From contig JAJXUC010000082.1 of NCBI GenBank assembly GCA_021783435.1, positions 1 through 16,708 of the forward strand: a DNA stretch of 16,708 bases, written 5' to 3'. The notes below the pieces were generated by a model. That model did not search any database. It saw only the letters and a list, made by a program, of their open reading frames with translations, and was not told the DNA's origin. Positions 5,695 through 14,094 of the stretch are shown in pieces (position 1 is the first letter of the stretch; each line of letters starts with the position of its first letter). The stretch comes from Pseudomonadota bacterium. Lineage in GTDB: Bacteria; Pseudomonadota; Gammaproteobacteria; Burkholderiales; Burkholderiaceae. The position numbers were made by a program, and so were the translations under genes.

Positions 5695-6570
5695 TTAGGC
5701 GGCCGGACGGGTTGCGACTTGGCCCGGCGTGGGCTCGGCGTAGGCCAGCGGGTCGAGCCGGTGCATCTCGGCCTCGATCCATGTTTCCACCTCAGCCATG
5801 AGATCGGCGGGTGTGCGACCGACCGAGTCGATCGGCCGGCCGATCGACATCTCGATGACGCCGGGGCGCTTGATGAAGGCCTGGCGCGGCCAGCAGCGGG
5901 CGGACGTCACGGCGATGGGCACCACGGGTACGCCGGTCACCGTGGCCAGCTTGGTCCCACCCAGCTTGTAGCTACCCTTGGCGCCGCGCGCGATGCGCGT
6001 GCCTTCGGGGAACATGATGATCCAGTTGCCTTGTTCCAGCAGCTTGCGGCCCTGGTTTTCCACCCGGTTGAAGGCCTCGGTGCGCCGACTGCGGTCGATG
6101 TGGACCATGTCCAGCCGGCCCAGGGCCCAGCCGAAAAAGGGCACGTAGAGCAGTTCGCGCTTGAACACGAAGCTCATGGGGCGCGGCATCATCACCGGGA
6201 AGGCCAGCGTCTCCCAGGCCGATTGGTGCTTGGCCAGCAGGATGACGGGACCGTCCGGCAGATTCTCCATGCCCTGCACATGCGCGCGCATGCCGCAGAT
6301 GGCCTGCGCTCCCCACAGCGCCATGCGCACCCAGCCCACGCAGAAACGGTAGAGCGGTGTGCCGCGCACGAACAGCGACATCAGCACCGCCGCCGTCCCG
6401 TAGGGGATCACGGTGCCGATGAGCCAGGCCATATAGGCCGCCGAGCGCAGCCACAGTCCGAGCGTGACGGGCGGCAGGCCCGCGGTGGCGCGCCGGCGCG
6501 GCGATTCGGCTTCGGGTTGCATCATGGGCACAAGCGCGCGGACGGCCCCGGCACGACGGCGCGCGGGCAT
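5695..6570 (-). CDS. plsC: 1-acyl-sn-glycerol-3-phosphate acyltransferase (PlsC family)
   Basis: A 291-residue protein with a hydrophobic segment at about 44-66 and the PlsC acyltransferase domain after residue 100. Motif I is KHQSAWE with His115; motif II lies around KRELLYVPFFGW; motif III is FPEGTR (187-192); motif IV includes VPVVPIAV. It acylates lysophosphatidic acid at the sn-2 position to give phosphatidic acid at the inner membrane. Motif I is H-x4-E rather than the canonical H-x4-D; I believe this variant is seen in related proteobacterial enzymes. The start is uncertain: the ATG at 6570 and a double ATG 45 bp downstream both lack a good Shine-Dalgarno. It lies 40 bp after gmhB and 7 bp before the metalloprotease gene, within the operon. 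Confidence 0.9.
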   Translation of the reverse strand: MPARRRAGAVRALVPMMQPEAESPRRRATAGLPPVTLGLWLRSAAYMAWLIGTVIPYGTAAVLMSLFVRGTPLYRFCVGWVRMALWGAQAICGMRAHVQGMENLPDGPVILLAKHQSAWETLAFPVMMPRPMSFVFKRELLYVPFFGWALGRLDMVHIDRSRRTEAFNRVENQGRKLLEQGNWIIMFPEGTRIARGAKGSYKLGGTKLATVTGVPVVPIAVTSARCWPRQAFIKRPGVIEMSIGRPIDSVGRTPADLMAEVETWIEAEMHRLDPLAYAEPTPGQVATRPAA

Positions 6571-6610
6571 GCTCGCGCCGCCAGCCAGTCCGCATCGAAC
6601 GCGGGTTTTC

Positions 6611-7174
6611 TCATGCCGTGGCCTGTGGCTTGACCGGCTGGGACAGCAGCCAGTCCGTGAAGGCGGCGAGGTCGTCGTGCACGTGCGTGCCGGTGGGCAA
6701 GGTTTCGGCCGCTAGGGTGCGCTCGCCCTTGCCGGTGCGCACCAGATGCAGGCCGCAGCCCAGAGGTTGCGCGGCCTGCAGGTCACGCAGGCTGTCGCCC
6801 ACCGCGGGGACGTCGCGCAGGTCGTCCAGCCCGTAGCGGTTGGCGATGTCCTGGAACAGGCCGGGCTTGGGTTTGCGGCAGTTGCAGTGGTCTTCCGGCG
6901 CGTGCGGGCAGAAGAAGATGGCGTCCAGGCGCCCGCCGGCCGTGGCCAGGCTTTTCTGCATCTTGAGGTGAATGGCGTTGAGGGTGTTCATGTCGAACAG
7001 GCCGCGCCCGAATCCCGACTGGTTGCTGGCGATGACCACGCGCCAGCCCTCATGGTGCAGCCGCGCGATGGCCGCCAGGCTGCCAGGAATCGGCACCCAT
7101 TCGTCGGGCGACTTGATGTAGTCGTCGCGGTCTTCGTTGATCACGCCGTCGCGGTCGAGGATGATGAGCTTCAT
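6611..7174 (-). CDS. gmhB: D-glycero-D-manno-heptose 1,7-bisphosphate 7-phosphatase
   Basis: A 187-residue HAD-family hydrolase. LDRDGVINED near the N-terminus carries the Asp7 nucleophile and Asp9 acid/base. SNQSG (50-54) is motif II; the zinc-binding loop has Cys89, His91, Cys97 and Cys99 (CPHAPEDHCNCRKPKPG); GDSLRD (126-131) supplies the Mg2+-binding Asp127. It removes the C7 phosphate of heptose 1,7-bisphosphate in the cytoplasm during ADP-heptose synthesis for the lipopolysaccharide inner core. Length and motifs match E. coli GmhB. It follows glyS by 21 bp and precedes plsC. The other heptose genes are not in the window. Confidence 0.93.
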   Translation of the reverse strand: MKLIILDRDGVINEDRDDYIKSPDEWVPIPGSLAAIARLHHEGWRVVIASNQSGFGRGLFDMNTLNAIHLKMQKSLATAGGRLDAIFFCPHAPEDHCNCRKPKPGLFQDIANRYGLDDLRDVPAVGDSLRDLQAAQPLGCGLHLVRTGKGERTLAAETLPTGTHVHDDLAAFTDWLLSQPVKPQATA

Positions 7175-7195
7175 GCCGCTATTGTCCCGCAGCGC

Positions 7196-9355
7196 TCAGG
7201 CGGCCAGGCGCGAGAGGTCGGCCACCTGGTTCATCGCGGCCTGCAACCGTGCCAGCAAGGCGAGGCGGTTGGTCCGCAGCGCGGGGTCGTCGGCGTTGAC
7301 CATCACGTGGTCGAAGAAGGCGTCGACCGGGGCTTTGAGCGCGGCCAGACATTTCAGGGATTGCGTGTAGTTGCCATGCGCGGCTTCAGTCTGGGCTTCG
7401 CTGCTCACGGTTTCGAGTTTCCGGGCCAAGGCTATCTCGGCCGATTCCCGGAGAAGCGCATCGCGCAACGCGGCGCGGTCCGCCGGCTGCGCGGACTTTT
7501 TCAGGATGTTGACCACGCGCTTGTTGGCTGCGGTGAGTGCCGGAGCTTCGGGCAGCGTCATGAACTCGCGCACGGCCTGCAGGCGCTGCGGCACGGTGGC
7601 CAGGATGTCCGGGCGCAGCGCGAGCACGGCGTCGACTTCCTGCGCGGTGAAATCTTGTTCGCGCAGCAAGTTGGCGAGGCGGTCGAACATGAAATCCAGC
7701 ACGGCCGCAACGGGGTCGGCCAAGCCGGGCACCCCGGCGAAGGCCCCTGCTGCCAGCTTGAGCGTGTCGGTCAGAGAAATGCCGGTTCCGCGCTCCATCA
7801 ACATGCGGATCACGCCCAGTGCATGACGGCGCAGCGCGAAGGGATCTTTGTCGCCGCTGGGTTTTTCGCCGACGCCGAACAGCCCGATCAGGGTTTCCAG
7901 CTTGTCGGCCAGCGCCAGCGCCAGCCCCACGTCGTTGCGCGGCAGATCGTCGCCGGCGAAGCGCGGTTTGTAGTGGTCTTCGATGGCCTCGGCCACCTGT
8001 GCTTCTTCGCCGTCGTGCAGGGCGTAATAGTGACCCATGATGCCTTGCAGTTCCGGGAACTCACCCACCATGTCGGTGAGCAGGTCGGCCTTGGCCAGCA
8101 GTGCGGCGCGTTCGGCGAGGTGAGGTAACCCTCCAAGCACCGCAAGGTCGGATGACGTCGACAGGATTTGGTTGGCGATCTGGCTGGCAATCGCCCGCAC
8201 GCGCCGCACCCGCTCGCCCTGCGACCCCAGCTTGGCGTGATAGACCACCTTGTCCAGCCCCGGTACGCGGTCTTCCAGCCTTTTCTTGCGGTCCTGGTCG
8301 AAGAAGAACTTGGCGTCGGCCAGGCGCGGGCGTACCACGCGTTCGTTGCCGAGCTTGACCGCGCCAGGGTCGATGGGGGTGATGTTGCTCACCACCAGGA
8401 AGCGGTGGGTCAGCTTGCCTTGCGCGTCGAGCAGGGGAAAGTATTTCTGGTTGGCCTTCATCGTCAGAATCAGGCATTCCTGCGGCACGTCGAGGAATTC
8501 GCGGCCGAACTCGCACACCAGCACATTGGGGCGTTCGACCAGCGCGGTGACTTCGTCGAGCAGCGCGTCGTCCTCGATGGGCTTGACCTCGCCAGCCGTG
8601 GACCCGGCATGCTCGGCGGCGACTTCCGCCGCCGCGGCGCGCAGCTGGTGCCGGATCTCGGCGCGGCGCTCGGCGAAGCTGGCGATGACTGCGCCCTCGT
8701 CGCGCAGTTGCGCGGCGTAGCTGTCGGCGTCGCGCAGCACGATGGGGTCGGCCTGCGCCTCGAAACGGTGGCCGCGGGTCTGGCGTCCGGCGCGCAGACC
8801 CAGCGCTTCGATCGGAACCACGTCGGCGCCATGCAGCGCGACGAGCCCATGCGCCGGTCGCACGAATTTCACCGTGGTCCAGCCGTCGGCGAGCTGGTAG
8901 CTCATCACCTTGGGGATGGGCAGTTTGGCGATGGCGTCGTGCAGGGCTTTCTGCAGGGCGTCCGCCAGTTGCGCGCCGGCCGCCATGGTGTCGATGAACA
9001 GGGTCTCGGCCTTGCCTTCGCCTTCGCGCCGCAGTTTTTGCACAGATTGTGGGTCCAGGCCCAGCGCGGCGAGTTTCTTGATCAGCGCCGGCGTGGGTTG
9101 ACCCGCAGCGTCCAGGCCCACCGAGGCCGGCATGAGCTTTTGCGCCAGGGGCCGGTCGGCCGCACGGGGCAAGACCCCGGTGACATGCACCCCCAGCCGG
9201 CGCGGGCTGGCGTAGGGTGTGACCACGGCGTCGGCCGGGGCCAGTCCTTGTTCCTTCAGGCGGTGGGCCAGGGTGTTGGCGAAGGATTCGCCCAGCGCGG
9301 ACAGGGCCTTGGGCGGAAGTTCTTCGACCAGGAGTTCGACGAGCAGATTGTTCAT
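7196..9355 (-). CDS. glyS: Glycine--tRNA ligase beta subunit
   Basis: A 719-residue protein beginning MNNLLVELLVEELPPKALSA, the standard start of GlyRS beta subunits. Further family signatures include the ASPRRL region near residue 50 and the NQKYFPLLD stretch. A late FMFDRLANLLREQ helix leads into the C-terminal DALR-type anticodon-binding region. With the alpha subunit it forms the heterotetrameric glycyl-tRNA synthetase found in many bacteria; the beta subunit binds and positions tRNA-Gly. The length is slightly above that of E. coli (689). It lies 82 bp after glyQ. No clear Shine-Dalgarno precedes the ATG, but the start agrees with homologues. Confidence 0.96.
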   Translation of the reverse strand: MNNLLVELLVEELPPKALSALGESFANTLAHRLKEQGLAPADAVVTPYASPRRLGVHVTGVLPRAADRPLAQKLMPASVGLDAAGQPTPALIKKLAALGLDPQSVQKLRREGEGKAETLFIDTMAAGAQLADALQKALHDAIAKLPIPKVMSYQLADGWTTVKFVRPAHGLVALHGADVVPIEALGLRAGRQTRGHRFEAQADPIVLRDADSYAAQLRDEGAVIASFAERRAEIRHQLRAAAAEVAAEHAGSTAGEVKPIEDDALLDEVTALVERPNVLVCEFGREFLDVPQECLILTMKANQKYFPLLDAQGKLTHRFLVVSNITPIDPGAVKLGNERVVRPRLADAKFFFDQDRKKRLEDRVPGLDKVVYHAKLGSQGERVRRVRAIASQIANQILSTSSDLAVLGGLPHLAERAALLAKADLLTDMVGEFPELQGIMGHYYALHDGEEAQVAEAIEDHYKPRFAGDDLPRNDVGLALALADKLETLIGLFGVGEKPSGDKDPFALRRHALGVIRMLMERGTGISLTDTLKLAAGAFAGVPGLADPVAAVLDFMFDRLANLLREQDFTAQEVDAVLALRPDILATVPQRLQAVREFMTLPEAPALTAANKRVVNILKKSAQPADRAALRDALLRESAEIALARKLETVSSEAQTEAAHGNYTQSLKCLAALKAPVDAFFDHVMVNADDPALRTNRLALLARLQAAMNQVADLSRLAA

Positions 9356-9437
9356 GGTGTGATGGTCGGGGCCGGGGCTGGCCGGGCTTGGCGCGCAAGG
9401 GCCACAGTCCTCGGCGCTTGGAGCGTCTGGGTAGGGA

Positions 9438-10382
9438 TCACGCGGCTTTTTTCTGCGCCAGCTGCGCCAGGACCTCGTCGGCCCAGGGTTTCGGCGCCAT
9501 CGGGAAACCGAGGCGGGCGCGGCTGTCGAGGTATTCCTGCGCCACGCCGCGTGCCAGGTTGCGGATGCGGCCGATGTAGGCAGCGCGTTCGGTGACCGAG
9601 ATCGCGCCGCGCGCGTCCAGCAGGTTGAAGGTGTGGGCGCATTTGAGCACCTGCTCGTAGGCGGGCAGGGCCAGCTGCGCGCCCATCAGGTGCTTGGCCT
9701 GGCGCTCGTGGGCGCCGAAGGCCTGCAGCAGGAAGTCCACGTCGCTGTGCTCGAAGTTGTACGCGCTCTGCTCCACCTCGTTCTGGTGATAGACGTCGCG
9801 GTAGAGCAGCGGGCGCTTGGTGCCGTTGACCATGGTCTCGGTCCACACCAGGTCGTACACGCTTTGCACGCCCTGCAGGTACATGGCCAGGCGCTCCAGG
9901 CCGTAGGTGATCTCGCCGGTGATGGGCTTGCAGTCGATGCCGCCCACCTGCTGGAAGTAGGTGAACTGGGTGACCTCCATGCCGTTGAGCCACACCTCCC
10001 AGCCCAGCCCCCAGGCGCCCAGCGTGGGGTTCTCCCAGTCGTCCTCGACGAAGCGGATGTCGTTGGCGCGCAGGTCGAAACCCAGCGCGCGCAGGCTGCC
10101 CAGGTACAGGTCCAGGATGTTGGCCGGCGCGGGCTTGAGCACCACCTGGAACTGGTAGTAGTGCTGCAGGCGGTTGGGGTTGTCGCCGTAGCGCCCGTCC
10201 TTGGGGCGCCGGCTGGGCTGCACATAGGCCGCGCTCCACGGCTCGGGGCCGATGGCGCGCAGGAAGGTGGCGGTGTGGCTGGTGCCGGCGCCCACTTCCA
10301 TGTCGTAGGGCTGCAGCAGGGCGCAGCCCTGCTCGGCCCAGTAGGTTTGCAGTGTGAGGATGATCTGTTGAAAGCTGAGCAT
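9438..10382 (-). CDS. glyQ: Glycine--tRNA ligase alpha subunit
   Basis: A 314-residue class II synthetase subunit. [20 protein letters not shown] is the canonical N-terminus; [14 protein letters not shown] (71-84), the [16 protein letters not shown] stretch and [19 protein letters not shown] (147-165) cover the glycine, ATP and motif 2/3 regions. It carries the glycyl-adenylate active site and needs GlyS for tRNA charging. E. coli GlyQ has 303 residues. It starts 107 bp after lnt, so an internal promoter is possible, though I see no convincing one. An 11-bp direct repeat lies in this leader. No Shine-Dalgarno is evident before the ATG. Confidence 0.96.
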   Translation of the reverse strand: MLSFQQIILTLQTYWAEQGCALLQPYDMEVGAGTSHTATFLRAIGPEPWSAAYVQPSRRPKDGRYGDNPNRLQHYYQFQVVLKPAPANILDLYLGSLRALGFDLRANDIRFVEDDWENPTLGAWGLGWEVWLNGMEVTQFTYFQQVGGIDCKPITGEITYGLERLAMYLQGVQSVYDLVWTETMVNGTKRPLLYRDVYHQNEVEQSAYNFEHSDVDFLLQAFGAHERQAKHLMGAQLALPAYEQVLKCAHTFNLLDARGAISVTERAAYIGRIRNLARGVAQEYLDSRARLGFPMAPKPWADEVLAQLAQKKAA

Positions 10383-10421
10383 GGCGAGGTCTGGAGGCGC
10401 GGGTCAGGTGGCTGCGGAATG

Positions 10422-10462
10422 GATGGCCGCGAAAGCGGTGGACACTGGATCGATGGCCGCGA
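10422..10462. repeat. Direct repeat in the glyQ leader
   Basis: GATGGCCGCGA occurs exactly at 10422-10432 and 10452-10462, a 30-bp period, within the 107-bp gap between lnt and glyQ. There is no T-box-like or glycine-riboswitch-like fold that I can recognise. It may be a regulatory site or chance in GC-rich sequence. Confidence 0.3.
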
Positions 10463-10489
10463 GGCGCGCGACGTGCCGGACACAGGATT

Positions 10490-12064
10490 CTAGGAACTGC
10501 GCCTGCGTGCCAGAGCCAGCCCGCCTCCAAGCCCCAGCAGGCATAACAGCACGATGGGCGCGTAACCCCAGCGCGAGGCCATCCAGGCGAAGGGGGTGGT
10601 GCCGGCATAGCCCTGCACCTGGCCGGTGAGCACGCCCACGGTGAAGGGCTTGAGCATCGCCAGCACGCGGCCGTCGGCGCCGATGATGGCGGTGGCGCCG
10701 GTGTTGGTGGCGCGGATGGTGGGGAGCTGGAATTCGAGCGAGCGCATCCGGGCGATTTCCAGATGCTGTGGAATCACGATGGTGTCGCCGAACCAGGCCA
10801 GATTGGTGAGGTTGGCGATGATGTTGGGCGCATGCGCCGGGTTGCGAAAGCGCTGTGCGAGCTGTTCGCCGAACAGGTCTTCGTAGCAGATGGTGGGGGC
10901 CACCTTGTCGCCGCGCACGACGAAGGGCGGCTGGTCCAGCGTGCCGCGGGCGAAGTCGCCCAGCGGCATGTGCATCAGCCGCACGAACCAATGGAAACCA
11001 ACCGGAATGAATTCACCGAAGGGCACCAGATGGGCTTTGTCATAGCGGTAGGGGGCCGGGCCGCCGAGGCCGAGGATGCTGTTGGTGTATTGGTCGGCGC
11101 CGCGTGTCAGCGGAATGCCCAGCAGCGCCTGGGCGTGGTGCGCCTCGAGCGCCGCGGTGATGGCGCTCAGGTAGTGCGGCGGCAGGTCTTCGGGCAGCAC
11201 CGGCACTCCGGTTTCGGGCGTGACGATGAGATCGGCGCGCAGGCTGGTGAGCCAGTCGCCGTACATGTTCAGCGTCGGCCCCAGGCGCTCGGGCTGGAAC
11301 TTCTCGCTCTGCGGTACGTTGCCCTGCAGCAGCGCCACGCTGATGGGCTGGCCGATCGGCCGGGTCCAGCGCTGGTGGGTCAGCTGCTGCCCGGCCGCGG
11401 TCAACAGCACCAGCAGCGCCACCGCCAGCGCCGCGCCGCGCAGGCTCACCTGGGTGAGCAGCGCCAGCAGGGCGGCGGCCAGCGCGGCGGCGAAGCCCAC
11501 CCCGTACATGCCGAGCAGGGGGGCGTAGCCCGCCAGCGGGTTGCCCACCTGCGCATAGCCCAGCGCAGCCCAGGGGAAACCGGTGAAGACCGTGCCGCGC
11601 AACACTTCGGCCAGGGTCCAGGCGGCGGCCAGGGCCAGCGCCGCGCCAATGCCGCGTGCGGCGTGCCACGGTTCGCGCGAGGCCGGCAGCGCCAGCGCGG
11701 CAGCCAGGGCACAGGCCAGGGCCGGATAAACGGCGAGATAGGCTGAAAACAGCAGCACCGCCGCGCCTGCCAGCAGTGCCGGCATGCCGCCGTACACCGC
11801 CATGCTGATGTACAGCCACCACAGCCCACCGCCGAACCAGCCGATGCCGAACAGCAGCCCCAGCCAGGCGCCGCGTTTGGCGCGGGCGATGGCCGAGTTT
11901 GCCGCTGTGCGCCACAGCAGGGCGATGAAGATGCCCAGAATGAGGATGGAGAACGGGCCGAACTTGGGGCGCCCGAAGGTCTGCGCCAGCGCCAGGCCAA
12001 GCCACAAGGCCAGCAGGGCGGCGGACAGGCCGCGCCAGCGCGCGGCGGCAAGATTCGGTTTCAG
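10490..12064 (-). CDS. lnt: Apolipoprotein N-acyltransferase, probably from a CTG start
   Basis: About 524 residues if read from CTG at 12064-12062. Multiple hydrophobic helices in the first ~220 residues are followed by a carbon-nitrogen hydrolase domain. The catalytic triad is visible as Glu284 (VTPETGVP), Lys343 (YDKAHLVPFGEF) and Cys393 (ICYEDLFGE), corresponding to E. coli Glu267/Lys335/Cys387; a final helix lies near the C-terminus. The enzyme N-acylates the lipoprotein cysteine at the periplasmic face of the inner membrane, completing maturation. The frame has no ATG near the expected N-terminus. A TTG at 12007 would cut into the first helix and has no Shine-Dalgarno, whereas the CTG has GAGGAA with a 7-nt spacer, overlaps the preceding stop as CTGA and yields LKPNLAAARWRGLSAALLAL. 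Confidence 0.92.
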   Translation of the reverse strand: MKPNLAAARWRGLSAALLALWLGLALAQTFGRPKFGPFSILILGIFIALLWRTAANSAIARAKRGAWLGLLFGIGWFGGGLWWLYISMAVYGGMPALLAGAAVLLFSAYLAVYPALACALAAALALPASREPWHAARGIGAALALAAAWTLAEVLRGTVFTGFPWAALGYAQVGNPLAGYAPLLGMYGVGFAAALAAALLALLTQVSLRGAALAVALLVLLTAAGQQLTHQRWTRPIGQPISVALLQGNVPQSEKFQPERLGPTLNMYGDWLTSLRADLIVTPETGVPVLPEDLPPHYLSAITAALEAHHAQALLGIPLTRGADQYTNSILGLGGPAPYRYDKAHLVPFGEFIPVGFHWFVRLMHMPLGDFARGTLDQPPFVVRGDKVAPTICYEDLFGEQLAQRFRNPAHAPNIIANLTNLAWFGDTIVIPQHLEIARMRSLEFQLPTIRATNTGATAIIGADGRVLAMLKPFTVGVLTGQVQGYAGTTPFAWMASRWGYAPIVLLCLLGLGGGLALARRRSS

Positions 12065-12336
12065 GGTCGGGTTCCTCGAGACAAGCGGCGCCGGCCGCTC
12101 CAGATGGCCCAGACGCCGAGGCCGATCCAGCCGCCAACACAGGCCAGGAACAGACCGGGATGCCCGGCGCGGCGGATGAACGGGCTCATGTTGAACAAGG
12201 GCAGGGCGGTGACGCCGAAGGCCGCGCCGCCGAGGGACGCAAGCACGATGATGGCGCCGAGCAGGATGCGCACGCGTGCCCGCCAGCGGCGGATATGCGG
12301 AGGATGATCGGGCAGGACGCGACGTTGCTCAGGCAT
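12061..12336 (-). CDS. Small two-helix membrane protein between ybeY and lnt
   Basis: A 91-residue protein starting at an ATG that overlaps the end of ybeY by 8 bp and ending in the CTGA overlap with lnt, so it is embedded in the operon and very likely translated. Residues 1-22 are polar and arginine-rich; hydrophobic helices span about 23-45 and 62-80, joined by FNMSPFIRRAGHPGL; the tail is basic (SGRRRLSRGTRP). I recognise no family. In many proteobacteria this position holds ybeX/corC, a CBS-domain protein of about 290 residues, and no trace of that is visible. The start has no strong Shine-Dalgarno, which fits coupling to ybeY. Confidence 0.72.
   Translation of the reverse strand: MPEQRRVLPDHPPHIRRWRARVRILLGAIIVLASLGGAAFGVTALPLFNMSPFIRRAGHPGLFLACVGGWIGLGVWAIWSGRRRLSRGTRP
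12062..12077 (-). promoter_or_regulatory. Shine-Dalgarno and CTGA start/stop overlap for lnt
   Basis: On the minus strand GAGGAA at 12077-12072 is followed by 7 nt and CTG at 12064-12062. The CTG shares two bases with the TGA stop (12063-12061) of the preceding small gene, which is the geometry of the common ATGA overlap used for translational coupling. This decides the lnt start in favour of CTG over the TTG 57 bp downstream. Confidence 0.55.
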
Positions 12337-12829
12337 AGGGATCGGTAATGCCCAGCGTCAGCAGCAGCGCGCGCTCGGCGGCTTCCATGCGCTCGGCGTC
12401 GGCGTCTTGCGCGTGGTCCCAGCCCATGGCGTGGAGCACGCCGTGCACCACCATGTGGGCGTAGTGGGCCGCCAGGTCTTTGCCCTGCTCGGTGGCTTCG
12501 CGCGCGATCACGGCGTCGCACAGCACGATGTCGGCTGCCGGTGGCCAGGGCTGGTAGTCGAAGGTCAGCACATTGGTGGCGTAGTCCTTGCCACGGTAGG
12601 CGCGGTTGAGTTCGCGGCTTTCCGCGGCATCGACGAAGCGCAGCGTGATGTGCGCAGGTTCGACGGCTGCGGGCTTGGCCTTGCGCAGGCGGGCGTCGGC
12701 CGGGCCGCAACGCAGGGTGGCACGCACCCAGCGCTGCAGCTTGTGGCGGGGCAATGCGCTGCGGTGTGCGCTGCTGGCGAATTGCACTGACAGCTGCAAC
12801 AGCGGAGCGACGGGACGCGCGGCTTGCAT
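12329..12829 (-). CDS. ybeY: Endoribonuclease YbeY (rRNA maturation factor)
   Basis: A 166-residue protein with the zinc motif H-x3-H-x5-H at His129, His133 and His139 (HGVLHAMGWDH), and upstream NRAYRGKDYATNVLTFDY, the other hallmark of the UPF0054 family. YbeY is a single-strand endoribonuclease needed for 16S rRNA 3' maturation and 70S quality control. GAGG lies 10 nt before the ATG. The N-terminal ~55 residues are basic and somewhat longer than usual. It follows phoH by 12 bp and overlaps the next small gene by 8 bp, in the conserved ybeZ-ybeY-(ybeX)-lnt order. Confidence 0.94.
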   Translation of the reverse strand: MQAARPVAPLLQLSVQFASSAHRSALPRHKLQRWVRATLRCGPADARLRKAKPAAVEPAHITLRFVDAAESRELNRAYRGKDYATNVLTFDYQPWPPAADIVLCDAVIAREATEQGKDLAAHYAHMVVHGVLHAMGWDHAQDADAERMEAAERALLLTLGITDPYA

Positions 12830-12841
12830 CTCGGTTGCGCC

Positions 12842-13873
12842 TCAGCCGGCGCTCTGGGCGCTCTTGGGACTTTTGGCGCGCGGGGCCGTCTTGCGCGGTG
12901 CAGGTTTGGCCGCAGTCGCGGCTCTTTCCTGTGCCTGGCTCTCCGCTCGCTCGTAAGCCTCGACGATGCGCGCCACCAGCGGATGGCGCACCACGTCCAC
13001 CGTGGTGAAGCGGGTGATGGCCACGCCGCGCACATCGTGCAGAATGCGCTCGGCCTGGGTCAGTCCGCTGAGTGCGCCGCGCGGCAAATCCACCTGGCTC
13101 AGGTCGCCGGTGATGACGGCGCGCGAGCCGAAGCCGATGCGGGTGAGGAACATCTTCATCTGCTCCGGCGTGGTGTTCTGTGCCTCGTCCAGAATGATGA
13201 AGGCATTGTTCAGCGTGCGCCCCCGCATGAAGGCCAGCGGGGCGATCTCGATCGTGCCGCGCTCGAACAGCTTTTGCGTGCTCTCGAAACCCAGCAGGTC
13301 GTAGAGCGCGTCGTACAAGGGGCGCAGGTAGGGATCGATCTTCTGCGCCAGGTCGCCGGGCAGGAAGCCCAGGCGCTCGCCGGCCTCTACCGCCGGGCGC
13401 GTCAGCACCAGGCGTTCCACCGCATTGCGCTCCAGCGCGTCCACCGCGCAGGCCACGGCCAGGAAGGTCTTGCCGGTACCGGCCGGGCCGAGGCCCACGG
13501 TCAGGTCGTGGCCGAGGATGCTGCGGATGTACTCGGTCTGGCGCGGCGTGCGCCCGTGCAGATTGGGGCGGCGGGTATGCAGCACGGGCTCGTCGACCGC
13601 GGCGTGCAGGTTCGGCTCCTGGCCCTGCGCGGCCTGGGTGAGTTCGAGCTGGATGTCATCCAGCCCGAGTGCCTTGTCGGCTCGCAGCCACAGGGCTTGC
13701 AGCAGCGCCTGTGCGGAGCGGGCCCGCGTGCCTTCCAGCGTGAAGCGTTGTTCGCGGTGCCGGATGACGATGTCGAAGGCGATTTCGATTTGCCGCAGAT
13801 TTTCGTCCAGCGGCCCGCAGAGATGGGCGAGGCGGACGTTGTCGGGAGGCGAGAACTGCTGTTTGAGAATCAA
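12842..13873 (-). CDS. ybeZ: PhoH-family ATPase (YbeZ)
   Basis: A PhoH-like P-loop ATPase of about 343 residues. The domain begins at [20 protein letters not shown]. Walker A (GPAGTGKT) is about 130 residues in and Walker B is [27 protein letters not shown] and [11 protein letters not shown] are further family signatures. The C-terminus is an Ala/Lys/Pro-rich basic tail. YbeZ proteins are predicted RNA-linked ATPases that partner YbeY. The start is unsettled: TTG at 13873 fits the family N-terminus but has no Shine-Dalgarno, while an ATG at 13984 in the same frame adds 37 residues of unfamily-like sequence and also lacks one. It is the first gene of the long minus-strand run. miaB, often the upstream neighbour, is absent. 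Confidence 0.9.
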   Translation of the reverse strand: MILKQQFSPPDNVRLAHLCGPLDENLRQIEIAFDIVIRHREQRFTLEGTRARSAQALLQALWLRADKALGLDDIQLELTQAAQGQEPNLHAAVDEPVLHTRRPNLHGRTPRQTEYIRSILGHDLTVGLGPAGTGKTFLAVACAVDALERNAVERLVLTRPAVEAGERLGFLPGDLAQKIDPYLRPLYDALYDLLGFESTQKLFERGTIEIAPLAFMRGRTLNNAFIILDEAQNTTPEQMKMFLTRIGFGSRAVITGDLSQVDLPRGALSGLTQAERILHDVRGVAITRFTTVDVVRHPLVARIVEAYERAESQAQERAATAAKPAPRKTAPRAKSPKSAQSAG

Positions 13874-14032
13874 GGAGGTCAGATGGCTGAGGTGGTGCCG
13901 CGTTGCGGAGCGACAGGGTTGCAATTGTGCGGTATGCGCACGACAAGCGGGCCGAGGCGGGCTGATGTTGGGGAAGACACACATGACGCGCGCGCGGTGT
14001 GGAGCCGGCCGGGATCATCCCTACAATGGGTG

Positions 14033-14062
14033 TTGACAAATCTCGAATGCGGTTTGTGTAAG
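14033..14062 (+). promoter_or_regulatory. Candidate promoter of the response-regulator gene
   Basis: TTGACA at 14033-14038 is a perfect -35 consensus. TGTAAG at 14057-14062 follows after 18 bp and matches TATAAT at 4 of 6 positions. Transcription would begin about 25 nt before the ATG at 14095. The surrounding 60 bases are less GC-rich than average. Supported by sequence and position only. Confidence 0.4.
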
Positions 14063-14094
14063 CGCTCCGAGCTCTCAGGCCACCATTCCAGCCC

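Noticed and set aside
4308..9595. Series of long plus-strand open frames (about 4308-5573, 5530-6633, 6746-8128, 8168-9595)
   Set aside because: All lie opposite well-identified minus-strand genes (gloA, ygjP-like, plsC, gmhB, glyS, glyQ) and have the His/Arg/Gln/Gly composition expected of GC3-driven antisense frames.
10383..10489. Possible glycine riboswitch or T-box in the glyQ leader
   Set aside because: The gap is only 107 bp and shows none of the conserved sequence blocks of either element; only a short direct repeat is present.
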